The notes below the pieces were generated by a model that saw nothing but the letters and a program-made list of their open reading frames with translations, had not been told where the DNA came from and did not search any database. A DNA stretch of 64,000 nucleotides from Azadirachta indica (Eukaryota; Streptophyta; Magnoliopsida; Sapindales; Meliaceae): assembly GCA_022749755.1 (NCBI GenBank), contig CM040442.1:7290457-7354456 (forward strand). Direction: 5' to 3'. The position numbers and the translations under genes were made by a program. This document shows, piece after piece, positions 16,647 to 29,328 of this stretch; the stretch's first letter is position 1, and every line of letters begins with the position of its first letter.

Positions 16647-17620
16647 ATTAATTGATTACGATTAGCAAGAGTAAAAAAAGCATAAATTTTAAGTGATCTC
16701 ATCTCTCATACAAATGTCATATTTCAATAATTTTATATATATAACACATGAAATAAAGTAATAAAATGTTATTCCTATTTTTTAATATAAATATTTTATA
16801 TTGATTAAATAGCTCTTTAAATCACAAAGTTTGTGCACCACCTTTGAGATTTAAAACTTGAGCTTATATCTTTTTAAATTTTTTAAAAGTTTAATAAATT
16901 TTAACAAAATAAAAATATACAATTAATTATTAAATATTGGAAGAAATTACATGTAAAATGTTGTTCTTTTAATGTGTCTAACAAACAATACTTTTACACG
17001 AATACAAACATGCAAGTTGAAGAGTTGATTATCGCAGTATTTCTTGAACTGTAGAGAGTTCTAAATTACAATGAGTTATGAGAGTGATGAAAAAAATTTG
17101 CAATGATTTTTAGAATAATAAAATTTAGAGGTGGCCATAATAGTTAATTTTAAAATGTTAAAATGTAAGTGCCCACAACAACTAGAAAATTATTGCTATT
17201 TTCTTCGATCACTTGATAAACATCAAATTATTCAGAATAAAATATTGAAAAAAATATTTATATTTTTAAATATAAAAAATAATAAATTAGAACATAATTT
17301 ATTAAATTTTAATAATTTATTCTTTACCCTTTATTTATTACTCTAGTAATAATAATATATCAAGAATTAGAGTGTTGAAATTGATAAAATTATTTATCAT
17401 TTTATCGAAGTTCATGAATAAAAATATTATTAATCGAAAATTTAGCATAAAAATTTGAAACACGTGTAATACTCTTCACTAAGTATTTATATATTTTTTA
17501 AATTTTAAGAAAATTAAATATAAAAAATAATTTGAATTAATTAACTAATTTCATGTTTACATATTACACCACCAATTGTGAAGATCTATTTAAAACTGCC
17601 TAGTGTTAGAAGTTGACAAT
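15350..17620. repeat. AT-rich duplication block, copy 1
   Basis: This noncoding AT-rich block resembles 17690-19750 in the same order. Matching landmarks include GTTGAATATCTCTGTTATA near 15404 with GTTGAATTTCTTTGTTATA near 17734, ATTATAACTATTTAAAAAAATT near 15513 with a match near 17865, and ATCAATTTATTTTATTTTTA near 16431 with one near 18812. A third is AAATATTGGAAGAAATTACAT near 16935 with one near 19372. Inside the copy, the halves starting near 15360 and 16560 also resemble each other more weakly. No open frame or transposase is visible. Boundaries are approximate. Confidence 0.6.
16615..16644. repeat. (AAT)10 microsatellite
   Basis: A perfect trinucleotide run of about ten AAT units sits inside the AT-rich duplication block. 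Confidence 0.95.
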
Positions 17621-17689
17621 ATTAAGATTAATTTTAAATATAATTTTTTGTTTTGTAACAAAAGATTTTGAATGGGAGTGAGAACTTTC

Positions 17690-19750
17690 ACCAAAAAATA
17701 TATCTGTATTTAAACTTTTTATCATTATTTTAGTTGAATTTCTTTGTTATATAATATTTAAATTTTTTTTTAGAAAAATCATTCCAATAGTATGTATGAA
17801 TATGTATAAGTAGAAGTAAATTAGGTTTTTTTGTTTTATTTTTGCCTAAAAATATTATAACTATTTCAAAAAAATTTATTAATTATATAATCTTGTGTAA
17901 AAGCTGTGATTTTATCTCTAATTTTATATTTCAATAACATTTTAAAATATTTGTAAATCAAATCGATAAAAACTTTCCTTTCTAAACAATATTATTCATA
18001 AGTTCGTTCTAACAACTTTTTTGTTAATACCATTAAAATGTGTAACATACAAAACAATCAATAAAACTTAGTTTCAAAATACTTTCTTCCCATTTTTTTA
18101 GTTTTTTTAAGAAAAATGTTACAAGAATATTACACCCCTATCTAGTTATGTTTAAAGGTTATAATTTTTTTTAATACACTTTTCAGATTTTTGATATTGA
18201 ATAAACTAGTTTAATAAATTTCTACCAAGTGAATATATACAAATAACATTAAAATATTGGAAGAAATTAAATGTGATTAAATGATGACTGAAAATTCTCC
18301 TTAAAATTCGGGAGACTCCGCCAAATTCTAAAAATTTTGTTGATAAAATTTTTTTTATTGTTTTTGGTGAAATTTTGTTAAATTAGTGATTAAGTAATTA
18401 AGTTTTTAATAAATTTTAAATATACTAGTAAGCGAATGATATTATCGAAATTTTATTTTTTTTAAGAAAATATTTAAGGTTTTGATATTTTGTTTTTGAT
18501 CACATAGGTATATATTAAAAATCAATATATTATTACTTTTATTTTCCTTTTTTAAAATAATAGATTAGCGGTCTTAAAAATAAATTAAAGCCAAAACTTG
18601 ATAAATTATTATTATTGATAACAATACATAATTAAAATGAATATATTTTGTAAAATAGTAGTTATGTAATTAATGTCATTGGTTGTTCATTAAAATAATT
18701 TTTTTTCTTTAAGAAAAACTCTTGATCACTAATATATATTCAAAAGTTATTTATATCAAATATACACCCATTACATAAAGCTAATTGACATTGATAATGC
18801 AATTAATTTATCAATTTCTTTTATTTTTAATTTAAATGTTTCAAATGTTTAAAAATTGTCATGTTTTTGTTTTCCAAATTCAATGAATTTATAACATTAC
18901 AAAGATAATAATAATTCTACAACATTGTTAATATATTAAATAAAATATAGTAATTGAATTAGTGTTTATATTATATTTATTATTTTAGTTGATTTTCTCC
19001 TTTATATATTATTTAAATTCATTTTCTTAGTGCATATAGTTATACATATTTTCTAGTAAAAACATAAAAACAATAAAATTATTGATTATAAACAAGAGTA
19101 AAAGAAGCACAAATTTCTTGTGATCTCATATCTCATACAAATATCGTATTTCAATAATTTCATCTTGTATAATACATGAAATAAAATAACAAAAACTTTT
19201 TTTACTTTTAATATATAAATTAAACACATATCTACTTGATGTGAACTAAACCAAATTTGAATGCTAAACTTAGAATATTACTTCAAAAAGATTTTAAAAG
19301 TTAGAGTTATGTTTTTTAAAATTTATGTTTAATAAATTTTAATAAAATAAATATATAAATTTACTGTTAAAATATTGGAAGAAATTACATTTAAAAATTA
19401 TTCTTTAAATGCAGTGGAGGAATAACATTATTTACTTCATTTTAATAAACTAATTGAAATGGTGATACACAGTATATGATGTTATTTTGCGAAAAAGAAA
19501 TTTTAAATTGTATTGAACAGTTGAAAGAATGGGAAAAGAAAAATAATGGTGAATTTAGAATTTTGAAATATAGATAACTACGAATAATTGATGGATTTTA
19601 AAAGAATAAATGTATAATGTTAAAATATTAAAATATTAAAAAAATAAGAGTAAAAAATAATTTGTATTGATTATCTAATTTTAGAAATTTTAATGTAAAA
19701 AATAATTTGTACTACTTATCTCTAATTATATGTATCCATGTTATATATAT
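17690..19750. repeat. AT-rich duplication block, copy 2
   Basis: This is the direct second copy of the block at 15350-17620, diverged by many substitutions and small indels. The tail motif AAAAAATAATTTG near 17523 in copy 1 matches a similar motif near 19651 here, which anchors the right ends. It contains no gene. It may be an old tandem duplication of spacer DNA or a pair of decayed long repeats whose class I cannot name. Confidence 0.55.
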
Positions 19751-20184
19751 TAAAAAGTAGGAGATAGAAGTTAAAGAAATGAAGATAAATTTTGACTATA
19801 ATAAAGTAAGATAAATTGATTTGAATGATTAGACATTTTTGTGTATGTCAAGATGTATTATTGTGTTTAATTATTATGAAATGGTTATAATCTAAAACAA
19901 TATCTTTTTAGAAGGTATGATTTCTATTTTATTTATTAAAATAATAAAAAGTAATATTTCATATTTTTTAAAATTTATTTTTAAATTCACAATAATATTT
20001 CTCTTATTCTCTTACATTAATCACCAATTATTAAATAAGTAATGCAATGAAAATTACTACTATTAAAGAAAGAAAATCTAAAAAGCTTACTACATATTAT
20101 TTGCGTACGTGGCGAATTATGATTGGGGTTTCTAAATTACCAAACTTACAGTTATCTTACGGAATCTCTTCTCACTTCCTCCAC

Positions 20185-20192
20185 TATATAAA
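20185..20192 (+). promoter_or_regulatory. TATA box of the BRIZ gene
   Basis: TATATAAA lies 61 bp before the ATG at 20253, inside the CT-rich context CCTCCACTATATAAACCC, which is a typical plant core promoter. It gives an expected start site near 20215-20225. Confidence 0.7.
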
Positions 20193-20252
20193 CCCAATTC
20201 CCACCGCTTCAGATGTCTTTGTTTCACCGCATCCAATTAAATTCTAACAGCC

Positions 20253-23200
20253 ATGTCGTCGAGCTCGAGCGCAGCAATCGTCACCGATGAAGACGGATTC
20301 CGGCCGCCGTCGGAGATGATCTCCGTCGACGCATCAGGTTTCGACAACGCAACGACTAAGACATACGCTTTCTCTTCCGGAAACCCCCGAATCGAAGAGA
20401 CACGTGGCGTCATGCACCTCTTCTCCGGCAACAACAGCGAGAACGGCGTCGCTTTGTCTCCCTATTCCAATCGCAATCTACCTGTAAGCTCATTTCTAAC
20501 TGAACTCTGTCTTTCATCTATGTAATTGCAATTTGAATTGCTTATAATGAACTACAGACGTGTTTGGAAGTAGAACTTGGCATCACTAAAGTGCTTTGGA
20601 ATACTTAAAATTGCTTTTAGCTGCACTAATAATATCTTAATATGTGTTTTTTTTTTTTCATGATTTTGAGTCTGAAAAGCAGCTGAAGTTAAAGGCGCTT
20701 TCAAGTGCTTATGACGAAAGCATTTTTCCTGAAGCACTTCCAAATGCACCTTATTTATTTATTACATTGCATTTGAATATTTAGATAATCTAATATTTTT
20801 TCTTATGCTATGAAGGTTGGAAGGAAACCTCTTGTTTGTGTACTTGGAGTGCCTAACCACATGACATATGCAGATTTTTGTCAGTTTTGTGCTTCGTTTA
20901 TTCAACAAATACTGGAGATGCGAATTGTTAGGTACAAATTTTCTATTTACAAAAGTATTAACAAATTGTTGTTATATACTAGGACAAATATCAACAATTG
21001 ACTACAGTTCTTATAAGAATGATAGCTGTATACTTGTCATGAAATGTTAGGAAGTTATGTACCAGCAATGACTCTGTACATTAGTTGCATTTTTAGGATG
21101 CAGGTATACATTGACAATAGCAACCGGTCATATAAGGTGACAAACAAAGATAATTAGTTTGCAAACCATATAATATTATTACTCTTTGAAAGTCAACATA
21201 CTTTCATTTTTTTCCCCATCAATTTTGCTAAAATAGCATTAAATTTTTGTTCGCAAAGTGATCAAATATAATTAAGTATTTTTACTACAAAGAATGATGT
21301 GACAGTATTTATTTACTTGTTGAGTTGTGTGGTGGTTTAGGACTGATGGGATGGAGGATCAATATAGTATTTTGATAAGATTTGATAGCCAAGACTCCAC
21401 AGATAAATTCTATCAGCATTTCAATGGTAGACAATTTAATTCTTTGGAGGTATTATTTGCTCCTCTCTCAGTTAATTCTGATCTTACTTTTGAATCAGCA
21501 AGGAAAAAATTTTGAAGGCATTGGCAACTTAGAAATTTTGTATATGATTGTTGTGTGAGTAGATTTTCTAGATTGGCTTATCAATTTTGTCACTTTCTTT
21601 TTATTTTTAATCGTTATCTCATTTTTTCTCTCTTTCTTTCTATTCATTGTGCAGGAAGAAGTTTGCCATGTACTTTTTACAGTTGATGTACAGTTTACTG
21701 GTTATAGTGGTTCCCTTGAACATCCACAGCCTTCTCCTGCAAGCTCGACTGAGCAGCCTTCGTGTCCAGTTTGTCTCGGTAACACTCTATAGTTTCAATT
21801 ATGAAACATGATTTTTTTCTCATGTTCTAGTCTGATTTTAGAAAACTGAATATTTTTAAGCCTTCATGTTTAGGAACCAACATTTAAACGTTGTTAAACA
21901 TGACGGGCAATTTTTTAGGGTAAATTGAAATGACCATCAAAAAGTGCTGAATCTCATCTTCATTGACGTCTTTCAGAAAAATGTTAAATATGAGCATCTC
22001 CACCGAGGGGGATGCTCTGTGAAATATCTTGGCATCCCTCTTTTCGACTTATTTGTTTACTTAGCACAATAATTTGCCTAATTGATTGCATATAAACAGA
22101 ATGGTTCTTAGTTGATGATAGTCCTCCTATCCAATATATATGTTCATAGTTTGCATTCTTTGTTTCTTTTGTATCTCTATTATCTGCATGATCTTCTTTG
22201 CTCTGTGATCCAAACTCAAACATGCAAATAGATCGATGTATCATGCTACAAAAAGATTTTGCCTAGGTGAGAAGCTAAACTATATTTTGTGTCATATTAC
22301 TGTAATTTTTGTTTGATACAGAGCGACTAGACCAAGATACAAGTGGAATTCTCACAACTATCTGCAATCATTCTTTCCATTGCTCTTGTATTTCAAAATG
22401 GACTGATTCTTCTTGTCCAGTAAGTGATTGTATTTTTTTATAATTATTTTTTCTTCTTGTTGTGGTGTCGTGGTAGTTTGTGTGATTTATGGCCTTAAGA
22501 TTTTATGAGTTGTTTCTCATCCTCTGACATAGATGCCATCCATCTTTTAACTATGAGGGAAGTTGGTTGTGAACTAGCATATTCATTTTTTCTCATGAAA
22601 AACTTTACATGAAGTTTCAAATGCCAATATTCGATGTAGGACCATTTGTTTGTTTGGTATAAGCATCCTTAATGAAGTCTTATGATTAAAGTTGGAGGAG
22701 TCTATAATCTATTATTCCATGTGTTATGGTTGTGGAATATAAATATTAGTGATCATAGTGCATTTATCATTTGTAAAATTGTTTCAAGGGAGTGCCTAGG
22801 TGACTTACTTGCATTCTCAACCGGGTATCTGCTTCATCTTTTTAAAACTGCTTTCTGCTGTGGCTGTAGTTTATACGGAATTGAATTTACAGGTTCTGGC
22901 CCAATCTCTTAGAAGAAAATACTTGACAGTGGTTTACTTTGTTTTCCGCTTTTGGAATAGGTATGCCGATATTGCCAGCAACAGCCTGAGAAATCAATAT
23001 GTTTTGTATGTCAAACATCTGAGAACCTCTGGCTTTGCGTTATTTGTGGTTTTGTGGGCTGTGGGAGGTAGTGATTTCAATTTCTCTTCTGACAATTTGA
23101 GTAGGTATTTGCTTTCTCCCATTTCCTTACTGAACAGATTGGTGTAGGTACAAAGGAGGACATGCTATAATGCATTGGAAGGAAACAGAACATTGCTATT

Positions 23201-24837
23201 CTCTTGAATTGGAGACTCAGCGTGTATGGGATTATGCTGGTAACAATTATGTTCATCGGCTAATTCAATCCAAAACTGATGGAAAGCTAGTTGAGTTGAA
23301 TTCTCACTGTATGCATGCTAAAGATAATTGTGGAAGTTGTGAGTGCATAGATTCTGGCACTAGTGAGGCTATTTTAAACAGCAAAGTTGAAGCGGTAATA
23401 TTTGAGTCATTTGTCTTTAGATTATGTTTATATTTAGTGATAATGTATTCCTTCATTTTGCAATATTCTCATTTTAACTTCACTTACAGATTGTCAACAA
23501 GTACAATGAACTCCTTGCCACCCAACTTGAAAACCAAAAATTAGTAAGTTCACTCTTCCATTTTCCATGATTTCATGAATTTACTTTGAGAAGTTGAACT
23601 TGAGATGTTGCTTGGTGTACTAATGTTTTTGTTTTGACTGCAGTATTATGAGACTTTGTTGCAAGAAGTCAAAGAAGAAACTGATAAAAGAACATCTGAA
23701 GCCATTAATAAGGCTATTGCTCAAAAACTACACAAGATGCAATCTAAGCTAGATAAACGTGTCAAAGAGAAGAAATTTCTTGACGTTGTAAGTATAACCC
23801 CTGGTTCTTAATAGTGGCTTAAATAATATAAGTCCCAAGTTAACCCCTTCATCTTGTTCATAGTCAAAATTGATTGTTTCTTGCAGCTCAATGAGAATCT
23901 GTTGAAAGATCAGGAGATATGGAAAGCAAAGATGTTGGAAATTGAAGAGAGGTATGACCAGTTCTAACAATATTTTGAATTTGGGTCTTCTTTATGTTTT
24001 AGAAAGCAGTTGGTCTCAATATTTATACTGTTATTAGATCTTTGCCATGGAGGTTGCTGTAGGATTAATATCAGGTGTCTGCAAAATAAAAGTGTGCAAT
24101 TTTTATTATCCAAGCCCAGTTATGGTGATGGTGTACAATTGGATGCTATGAAATTCTAAGCAAACAGACATTGTTAGACATTGATGATTATGAGCTTGCT
24201 TAGATCTCCCCTCTCTCTCCTTACCTCCAGGGAAGAAAAAGTGTTGAAATTTGAATTTTGACTTTCATTTTATTACCAACAAATTCGATATGAGGTTCAT
24301 TGGTTTCTTGTTCGACTTTCTTTTTGCAAGCTGTGATTAGTTGTCTCCACATATGGCCCATTCATAACTTCTTCCTAATTGTCGGTGGCAGCTGCCTTGA
24401 AGCATACTTTAGATTCGATTTCTTATTGAAATTAACTCACCACAGTTTTAGATTATTGCTAAACTTGTACATAGCCTCATAGATTACATTATGCACTATC
24501 TCATTGCTTTTGAGTTTGAACTTCTCCAGGGAGAAAATGGCTTTGAGAGCAAAGGACGATAAAATAAAGGACTTGGAAAAGCAGGTGGGACATAATTTTT
24601 TTATCTTGCAATACTAGTCCCTTCCCAATACAAGCATGCACGTCCATTATGCCCGTGACCATTAAATTACTTTTTTATCTACTTCAGCTCAGGGATTTGA
24701 TGGCATATCTTGAAGCAGAGAAGACGGTTGAGCAATTATCGATATCAAATGAAATTAAGGATGGTACAGTATTGCCAATGTCAGTAGATTCTTCTACAAG
24801 TGATGGGTCCAAGTTGGGGAAGGGAAAAAAAATCTAA
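20253..24837 (+). CDS. BRIZ1: BRIZ-type E3 ubiquitin ligase: BRAP2, RING and ZnF-UBP domains (12 exons)
   Basis: In Arabidopsis, BRIZ1 and BRIZ2 form a heteromeric RING E3 complex needed for seed germination and early growth. The exons I assign are 20253-20483, 20816-20931, 21341-21449, 21655-21778, 22322-22419, 22961-23067, 23148-23394, 23490-23543, 23644-23787, 23887-23951, 24530-24584 and 24688-24837. All are GT-AG and in phase, giving 499 residues. A BRAP2 RRM-like N-terminal domain spans about 78-185. The C3H2C3 RING runs from CPVCLERLD at 189 through CNHSFHCSC to SSCPVC at about 228. A ZnF-UBP follows directly ([13 protein letters not shown], then [20 protein letters not shown], to about 305). 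A Lys/Glu-rich coiled coil of about 345-470 is the expected dimerisation region, and the tail is basic (KLGKGKKI). The choice of BRIZ1 over BRIZ2 is tentative. It sits between genes that are adjacent in Arabidopsis, so it was gained here or lost there. Confidence 0.92.
20568..20752. mobile_element. Possible MITE in BRIZ intron 1
   Basis: The left end near 20570 reads GTGTTTGGAAGT. The right end near 20731-20748 reads CTGAAGCACTTCCAAATGCA, whose reverse complement begins TGCATTTGGAAGTGCTT. The ends therefore form imperfect terminal inverted repeats around an A/T-rich centre of about 150 bp. No clear target-site duplication was found, and there is no coding capacity. A related ending (TTCCAAATGCAT) occurs in IPMDH intron 1 near 7672. 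Confidence 0.45.
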
Positions 24838-25735
24838 CTGTTGAAGAGGCTGAAGATGGGCAATGGATGATTCCTTCTTGTTTTGAATCTGGGTACTATT
24901 CAGGTTTTTGGATGTCCCCTTTCTGGCTTATCTTGAACTAGAGCTTAAAGCGATTTTTAAAATTAGTGTAATTACCCTTTGGTTTTTGGTGGTAGTTCCT
25001 TTAGGAGGTTCATGTTTTCCTGAACGTAGATTTCTTAATATGGTGGCTGTACAGAAATTGCAGGTTTTCTATAGTGTATAGAATCTTAATTGTGCTTTTG
25101 TTGATATTCAAAAGATACTAATGTTTTAGCTTATTATTAGCTTTGGAGGATTACCTCACGGATTGAATCTTCTCATCTCAAGTTCTCCGGTTTCCTGTAC
25201 ATTTGTCCTCAAAACAAGGCAAATTTGCCTTAGTTGCAGTTTGAAACAAATCGTTATTTGTTTGATCTTTTGGGAACTTGGATGCAGACACAAAATCAAC
25301 AGAATTAAAATCCAAGTTAATATGAATCTAGAAAATATGACATGCCCTCCTGAGCTCTGAATGTTGAAGCAGTATTTTTCATGAAAACAAAATAGTAGAG
25401 AAAAATAAAAATCATCTGTTAATAAGCAATATGAAATTTATTTTTTAAAAACAACAATACAGTAGAAAAGTTGAACACTATTCTGTTACACAATTTCCTC
25501 ATGCAATCTACACTAACATAAAACAAGATAACAAATCATCCGTTAATTAAAATAAAATAACTAAATGTATCACAAGAACAATACAACAATTCCAAATATT
25601 GTATGCCAAATTTATACAAGCACAGATGCCAAATCATTTTGGATTAATCACAACTAGAAGTTGGCAAAAGTGCATTTAACAAATTAATACTGCAGAAATA
25701 AACAGTTCTGGGTAGCTAAACCACTTACAAGTCAT
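24838..25735. other. Convergent 3' spacer, BRIZ and F-box/LRR genes
   Basis: This holds the 3' UTRs of two convergent genes. The 65-residue plus-strand frame at 25163-25360 lacks any family signature. Nothing else is seen. Confidence 0.5.
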
Positions 25736-27139
25736 TCAATACATCCACGACAAGTCTTGCCGAAAAGAAACAGATTTAGCAGCTCCTTGAACACCCCTTT
25801 CTGAAATTTGAGGACAATCCTCCACGGCTACGGAGTTTAATTTGTAGGAACCAACGAGTGGCTTTAATCCATCATCTGTAACCCCCAAACACTTTCTTAG
25901 CCTTAATATGCTCAAACGAGGGAACTGACATGCAAGCTGAAGCCCCTCATCACTAATCTCTTGGCATCTGACAAGCTCCAAGATTTCAAGGTAATGAGCC
26001 GAGCAAAGAGCTTCCATACCAACATCATCAAAAGAATATACATGGTCAAGAGCAAGTTCCCTAACAGGGCATTTTTTAATCAAAGTAAGGATTCCTTCTA
26101 AAGTAAATGAAGAGATTGAAGGAAACTCTCCATCAGAAAATGATATCCTGACTGATTCGAGCATCCTACAGTTGTGAGCCAATGCTTTTAGACTCTCATC
26201 AGTCAATCTCAACGGATTGTTCATCAAAGGTGGCAGTGAGAAATCTGAAGGCACTCGGAGAGATATGGACCGAAGTTTACTTGATTTTTGAGCTAACTTT
26301 ATAATGTCTGAGTCCCTCACTCCAACGCACATATCCAAATGAATCTTCTCCAAGTTCCTGCATTTCCCCAACACACAAGCAAGTCCTCTTCCTGGGCTGA
26401 TAATACAATTAATCAAGCTAATCTCCATCATGTTTTCACACGGGACACACTGCCTTTGCCACCTATCTATAGCTAACCGGTCATAAACCTTCATATATCT
26501 GTAATTAGCATCCACTTCAAATTGCAACCGCTTAAGTTTCCTCCAACTAGGCCCCAGCTTTATCAAATCACCCTCCCCAATTGCTCTACAATTCTTAATC
26601 AACAGATCCTCAATTGTTTCAAGCTTCCCAAGATATTCCAGCCATTCAACACTATTAACATTCAAACATCGGATGAGATGAAGAGCTCTAAGATTCTTGC
26701 AACCAACAACTAGAGATAAGATACCACAACCAGTAATCCTTGTGGTGAAATTCAACTTCAAGGCTGAGAGATTGAAGCAAGAAGCCAAGTAACAAAGACC
26801 CACATCAGTGATGAAAGTACAGTAGTTCAAGGTAAGATCAGCCAGATACCGACAGCTATTGGAAAGAACGAACAGCCCTTGATCATCAAGCTGCTTTCCT
26901 AATCTGGACATCCAACCAGCATAAGTTATTTCTACCTTTGTTAAGTTGGGAAATCTATTGCAGAGGGAAGTCAATGCTTCATTTGCAGGGTCTAATCCAC
27001 AGCCAACACGAAGGGAATGCCGCTGTTCGTTGTCCAGCTTGTAAAATCGTTTGCATGCCAATGAAGCAGAGTTCCTGTCAACAGTTTTCTTAATTCTCTC
27101 CAAAATCTCCCAAACTAAATGATCTGGTAATTCCTCCAT
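25736..27139 (-). CDS. FBL14: F-box/LRR-repeat protein, FBL14-like (At1g80570)
   Basis: This intronless gene encodes 467 residues, starting MEELPDHLVWEILERI. Residues 3 to about 42 form an F-box (LPDHLVWEILERI, then SLACKRFYKLD), which would bind SKP1/ASK in an SCF ubiquitin ligase. The rest is a series of Leu-rich repeats of the cysteine-containing (AMN1-like) type. Repeated units read L-x-x-L-x-L-x-x-C-x-x-I-x-D-x-G-L, best seen near residues 95-180 and 350-455 (for example CPQISERGVQGAAKS near the C-terminus). The target protein is unknown. The sequence just upstream of the ATG (to about 27675) contains an AG/GT context that may be a 5' UTR intron, not proved here. The assignment to At1g80570 rests on remembered sequence and on its place between IPMDH and the ERF gene. 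Confidence 0.92.
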   Translation of the reverse strand: MEELPDHLVWEILERIKKTVDRNSASLACKRFYKLDNEQRHSLRVGCGLDPANEALTSLCNRFPNLTKVEITYAGWMSRLGKQLDDQGLFVLSNSCRYLADLTLNYCTFITDVGLCYLASCFNLSALKLNFTTRITGCGILSLVVGCKNLRALHLIRCLNVNSVEWLEYLGKLETIEDLLIKNCRAIGEGDLIKLGPSWRKLKRLQFEVDANYRYMKVYDRLAIDRWQRQCVPCENMMEISLINCIISPGRGLACVLGKCRNLEKIHLDMCVGVRDSDIIKLAQKSSKLRSISLRVPSDFSLPPLMNNPLRLTDESLKALAHNCRMLESVRISFSDGEFPSISSFTLEGILTLIKKCPVRELALDHVYSFDDVGMEALCSAHYLEILELVRCQEISDEGLQLACQFPRLSILRLRKCLGVTDDGLKPLVGSYKLNSVAVEDCPQISERGVQGAAKSVSFRQDLSWMY

Positions 27140-27984
27140 CCTAACTAGAAATTTCTTCTTTGCTTAGGACACAAGCATTGAAGAACCCCTGCAATTCATG
27201 CAGGAAATGACTATCAAACATCCAATTCTCACAGATAGCACAGCGAAACAATTTTCCTTCAAAAAAAATCACAAATCATATCCCTCAGATGACAAAATAC
27301 TCGCTGGAATGAATAATTTTTCCAGTGATACACGATGAATTAAAACAATAAAATACTAAAACTCTTAAACCAATATCTTATTTAAACTTCATTGATTTCA
27401 CCACAACAAAAAGATCCCAAATTTAAATAAAATAAAAAGGTAATCCCACATGAAATTTTGCTCTTTTACCGCCATCTCACGAGGAAATACAGAAAACCCA
27501 GATTAAAAAAAGTGTTCATACTCCAGGTAAATCAATGATAGATGTTTAGATTCGTTAAAATAACACAATTTAGCTTCATTTCTGAGGAATTCAACAGTTT
27601 ACAAGAACACATAGCAAACATCCCAACAAAGAGTTATCATAACTTAACCAACCAAAAGAGAAAGAAATTTACCTGCAACACAAAACCATCCGCTAGATAT
27701 TGATGATGCAATAAGTAACAATCGTCCTTAAAAAATTTTGTTCACTTGAATGAATTGTTCTGTCGGTTTACGGTCCGATTGCATGAACAGGATGATGCGC
27801 TGAAACGAAAATATCTTGTAGACATTATAGTGGCGGTAGATGTGCTATTACCAAAATATCCCTGAAGAGTTGGACATGCAAAACACCTTTGCTCAGTGGA
27901 TAATGACATTAGAGTCTCTAAACTTCTAAAGCATAACCAAATTATTACAGTTTTCAAAATTTAATCATGTATGTTTGTCCCTGC
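27140..27984 (-). promoter_or_regulatory. 5' leader and promoter of the F-box/LRR gene
   Basis: On the minus strand, GTGTTGCAG followed by GTAAATTTC near 27675 is a possible 5' UTR splice context, and conserved-looking leader sequence lies next to the ATG. The far end (about 27740-27980) is the likely promoter, with no clear TATA box. I see no other gene. Confidence 0.4.
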
Positions 27985-28190
27985 CATTGCCATAGCGCTA
28001 TTCAGGCATTGGTGGGCCGACCGAGAACCGACCCGTTATCCATCCACTGACGAGAGCGGGCGGTAGTCGCTGCTCTGTGAACCAGCCTAACGCTGTACCC
28101 TCCACTTAAGGAACCCGCTAAGCCCACACGGTTCAACCCTCTATTAAGATTGGGCAAACTCAGCGTAGAACCCAGCCGGTTATTTATCAT
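27985..28190. repeat. Dispersed repeat, partial copy A
   Basis: This segment shares GAGAACCGACCCGTTATCC, the TCGCTGCTCTGTGAA block and the CAGCCT...GCGGTACCCTCC-type block with copies B (28226-29185) and C (30700-31475), but it is shorter and has internal deletions. It is unusually GC-rich for this neighbourhood. Confidence 0.8.
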
Positions 28191-28225
28191 CTAAAAGAAT
28201 TAAACAAAAAGTACAAAACCAAGGA

Positions 28226-29185
28226 AAAAATAAAAAAGTGCTTGTCCAATTGAGATGGGCAATCTAGGTGTAACAGGACCAACTGAGAACCGACCCGTTA
28301 TCCATCCACTGATGAGAGCGGGAGGTGGTCGCTGCTCTGTGAAACCAGCCTGACGCGGTACCCTCCAACTTTAGGAACCGAGTGATCCAGGCCTTCGCCC
28401 AGGCCACACAATTCACTCTCTACTTAGATTGGACGAGCCAGCATTCGACCCAATGGGCCTAACCTTGAGATAACCCAACCAACATTCAAACACTTTGTTG
28501 CCCCACTTGGTCACAGGCTCACGTTACTGAACCCAGCGATGGGCGATGGTAAGATGGTTAACTATAGAGCAATCTATATTAATCTATCTAAGTGATGTGG
28601 GACAGGATATTGCTCCTCCACATTTCCAACCTGAATTCTTGGATAAAAACCAGGTGATATTTGCCCATTTCTACATCTGGAATGCTAATTTTATGTTTTC
28701 GTTTTTTCACGAACTATTTGTTATTTGAGCATCGACTAATTAAAGAAAATGTGAATTATGGTAAAATTATAGAAACAAAAGAGCACAATAAGCTGCAAAA
28801 GAGGTCTGAGGTAATATTCTCTCTCACCTCAGAAAACTGTAAACTTTGCAAATTATGTACCGAATTTAAGCATAATCAAGTATTTGTTAGTTCAATTAAT
28901 AAAAAGATTTTGAAGTTAAAATAGTTCATATTTACGCACTATTTTAAGTAAAAAATTATTATTATAAATATTAAGTCCATTCAAAAGATTATCAATTTTG
29001 TACAAATGAAAATATTAATGAGAATTACCTTAATAATGTATGTGCAATATCTAGTTAATCTTTTGTAAGTGACAAAATAATTATAATATAATATTATGAA
29101 AGAGAGTTTGAAATACCACTTCCATTTATAAGGATAAAACTAACGCTAAATATAAAAACAAATTAAACGAGAGTTTGGAGGTGTA
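28226..29185. repeat. Dispersed repeat, copy B
   Basis: The unit opens AAAAAGTGCTTGTCCAATTG and carries the GC-rich block with CCATCCACTGATGAGAGCGG. It then has GTTGCCCCACTTGGTCACAGG, GATGTGGGACAGG near 28595, GAATTCTTGGATAAAAACCAGG near 28633 and GTGAATTATGGTAAAATTAT near 28751. Each landmark has a counterpart in copy C in the same order. Copy B has about 150 extra AT-rich bases near 28960-29110. No transposase or reverse transcriptase frame is visible, and the class is unknown. Confidence 0.8.
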
Positions 29186-29328
29186 AATCTTATTATCACT
29201 CAAAACTTAGGACGACCTAAAAGCATTAAACATATCTTAAATTACTTGAACTATATCAAAAAAAACTATCACCCTATATACACATATACATACATCCATT
29301 AAAACTCATAATATCGAGACATTAAAAT

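Noticed and set aside
23170..23544. Separate small gene inside the BRIZ locus
   Set aside because: It is BRIZ exon 7 running on into the following intron; splicing to 23490 restores the frame.
27985..28620. Cassandra-type TRIM (5S-bearing LTR) as the identity of the dispersed repeat
   Set aside because: The 5S internal control region expected in Cassandra LTRs is absent from all three copies.
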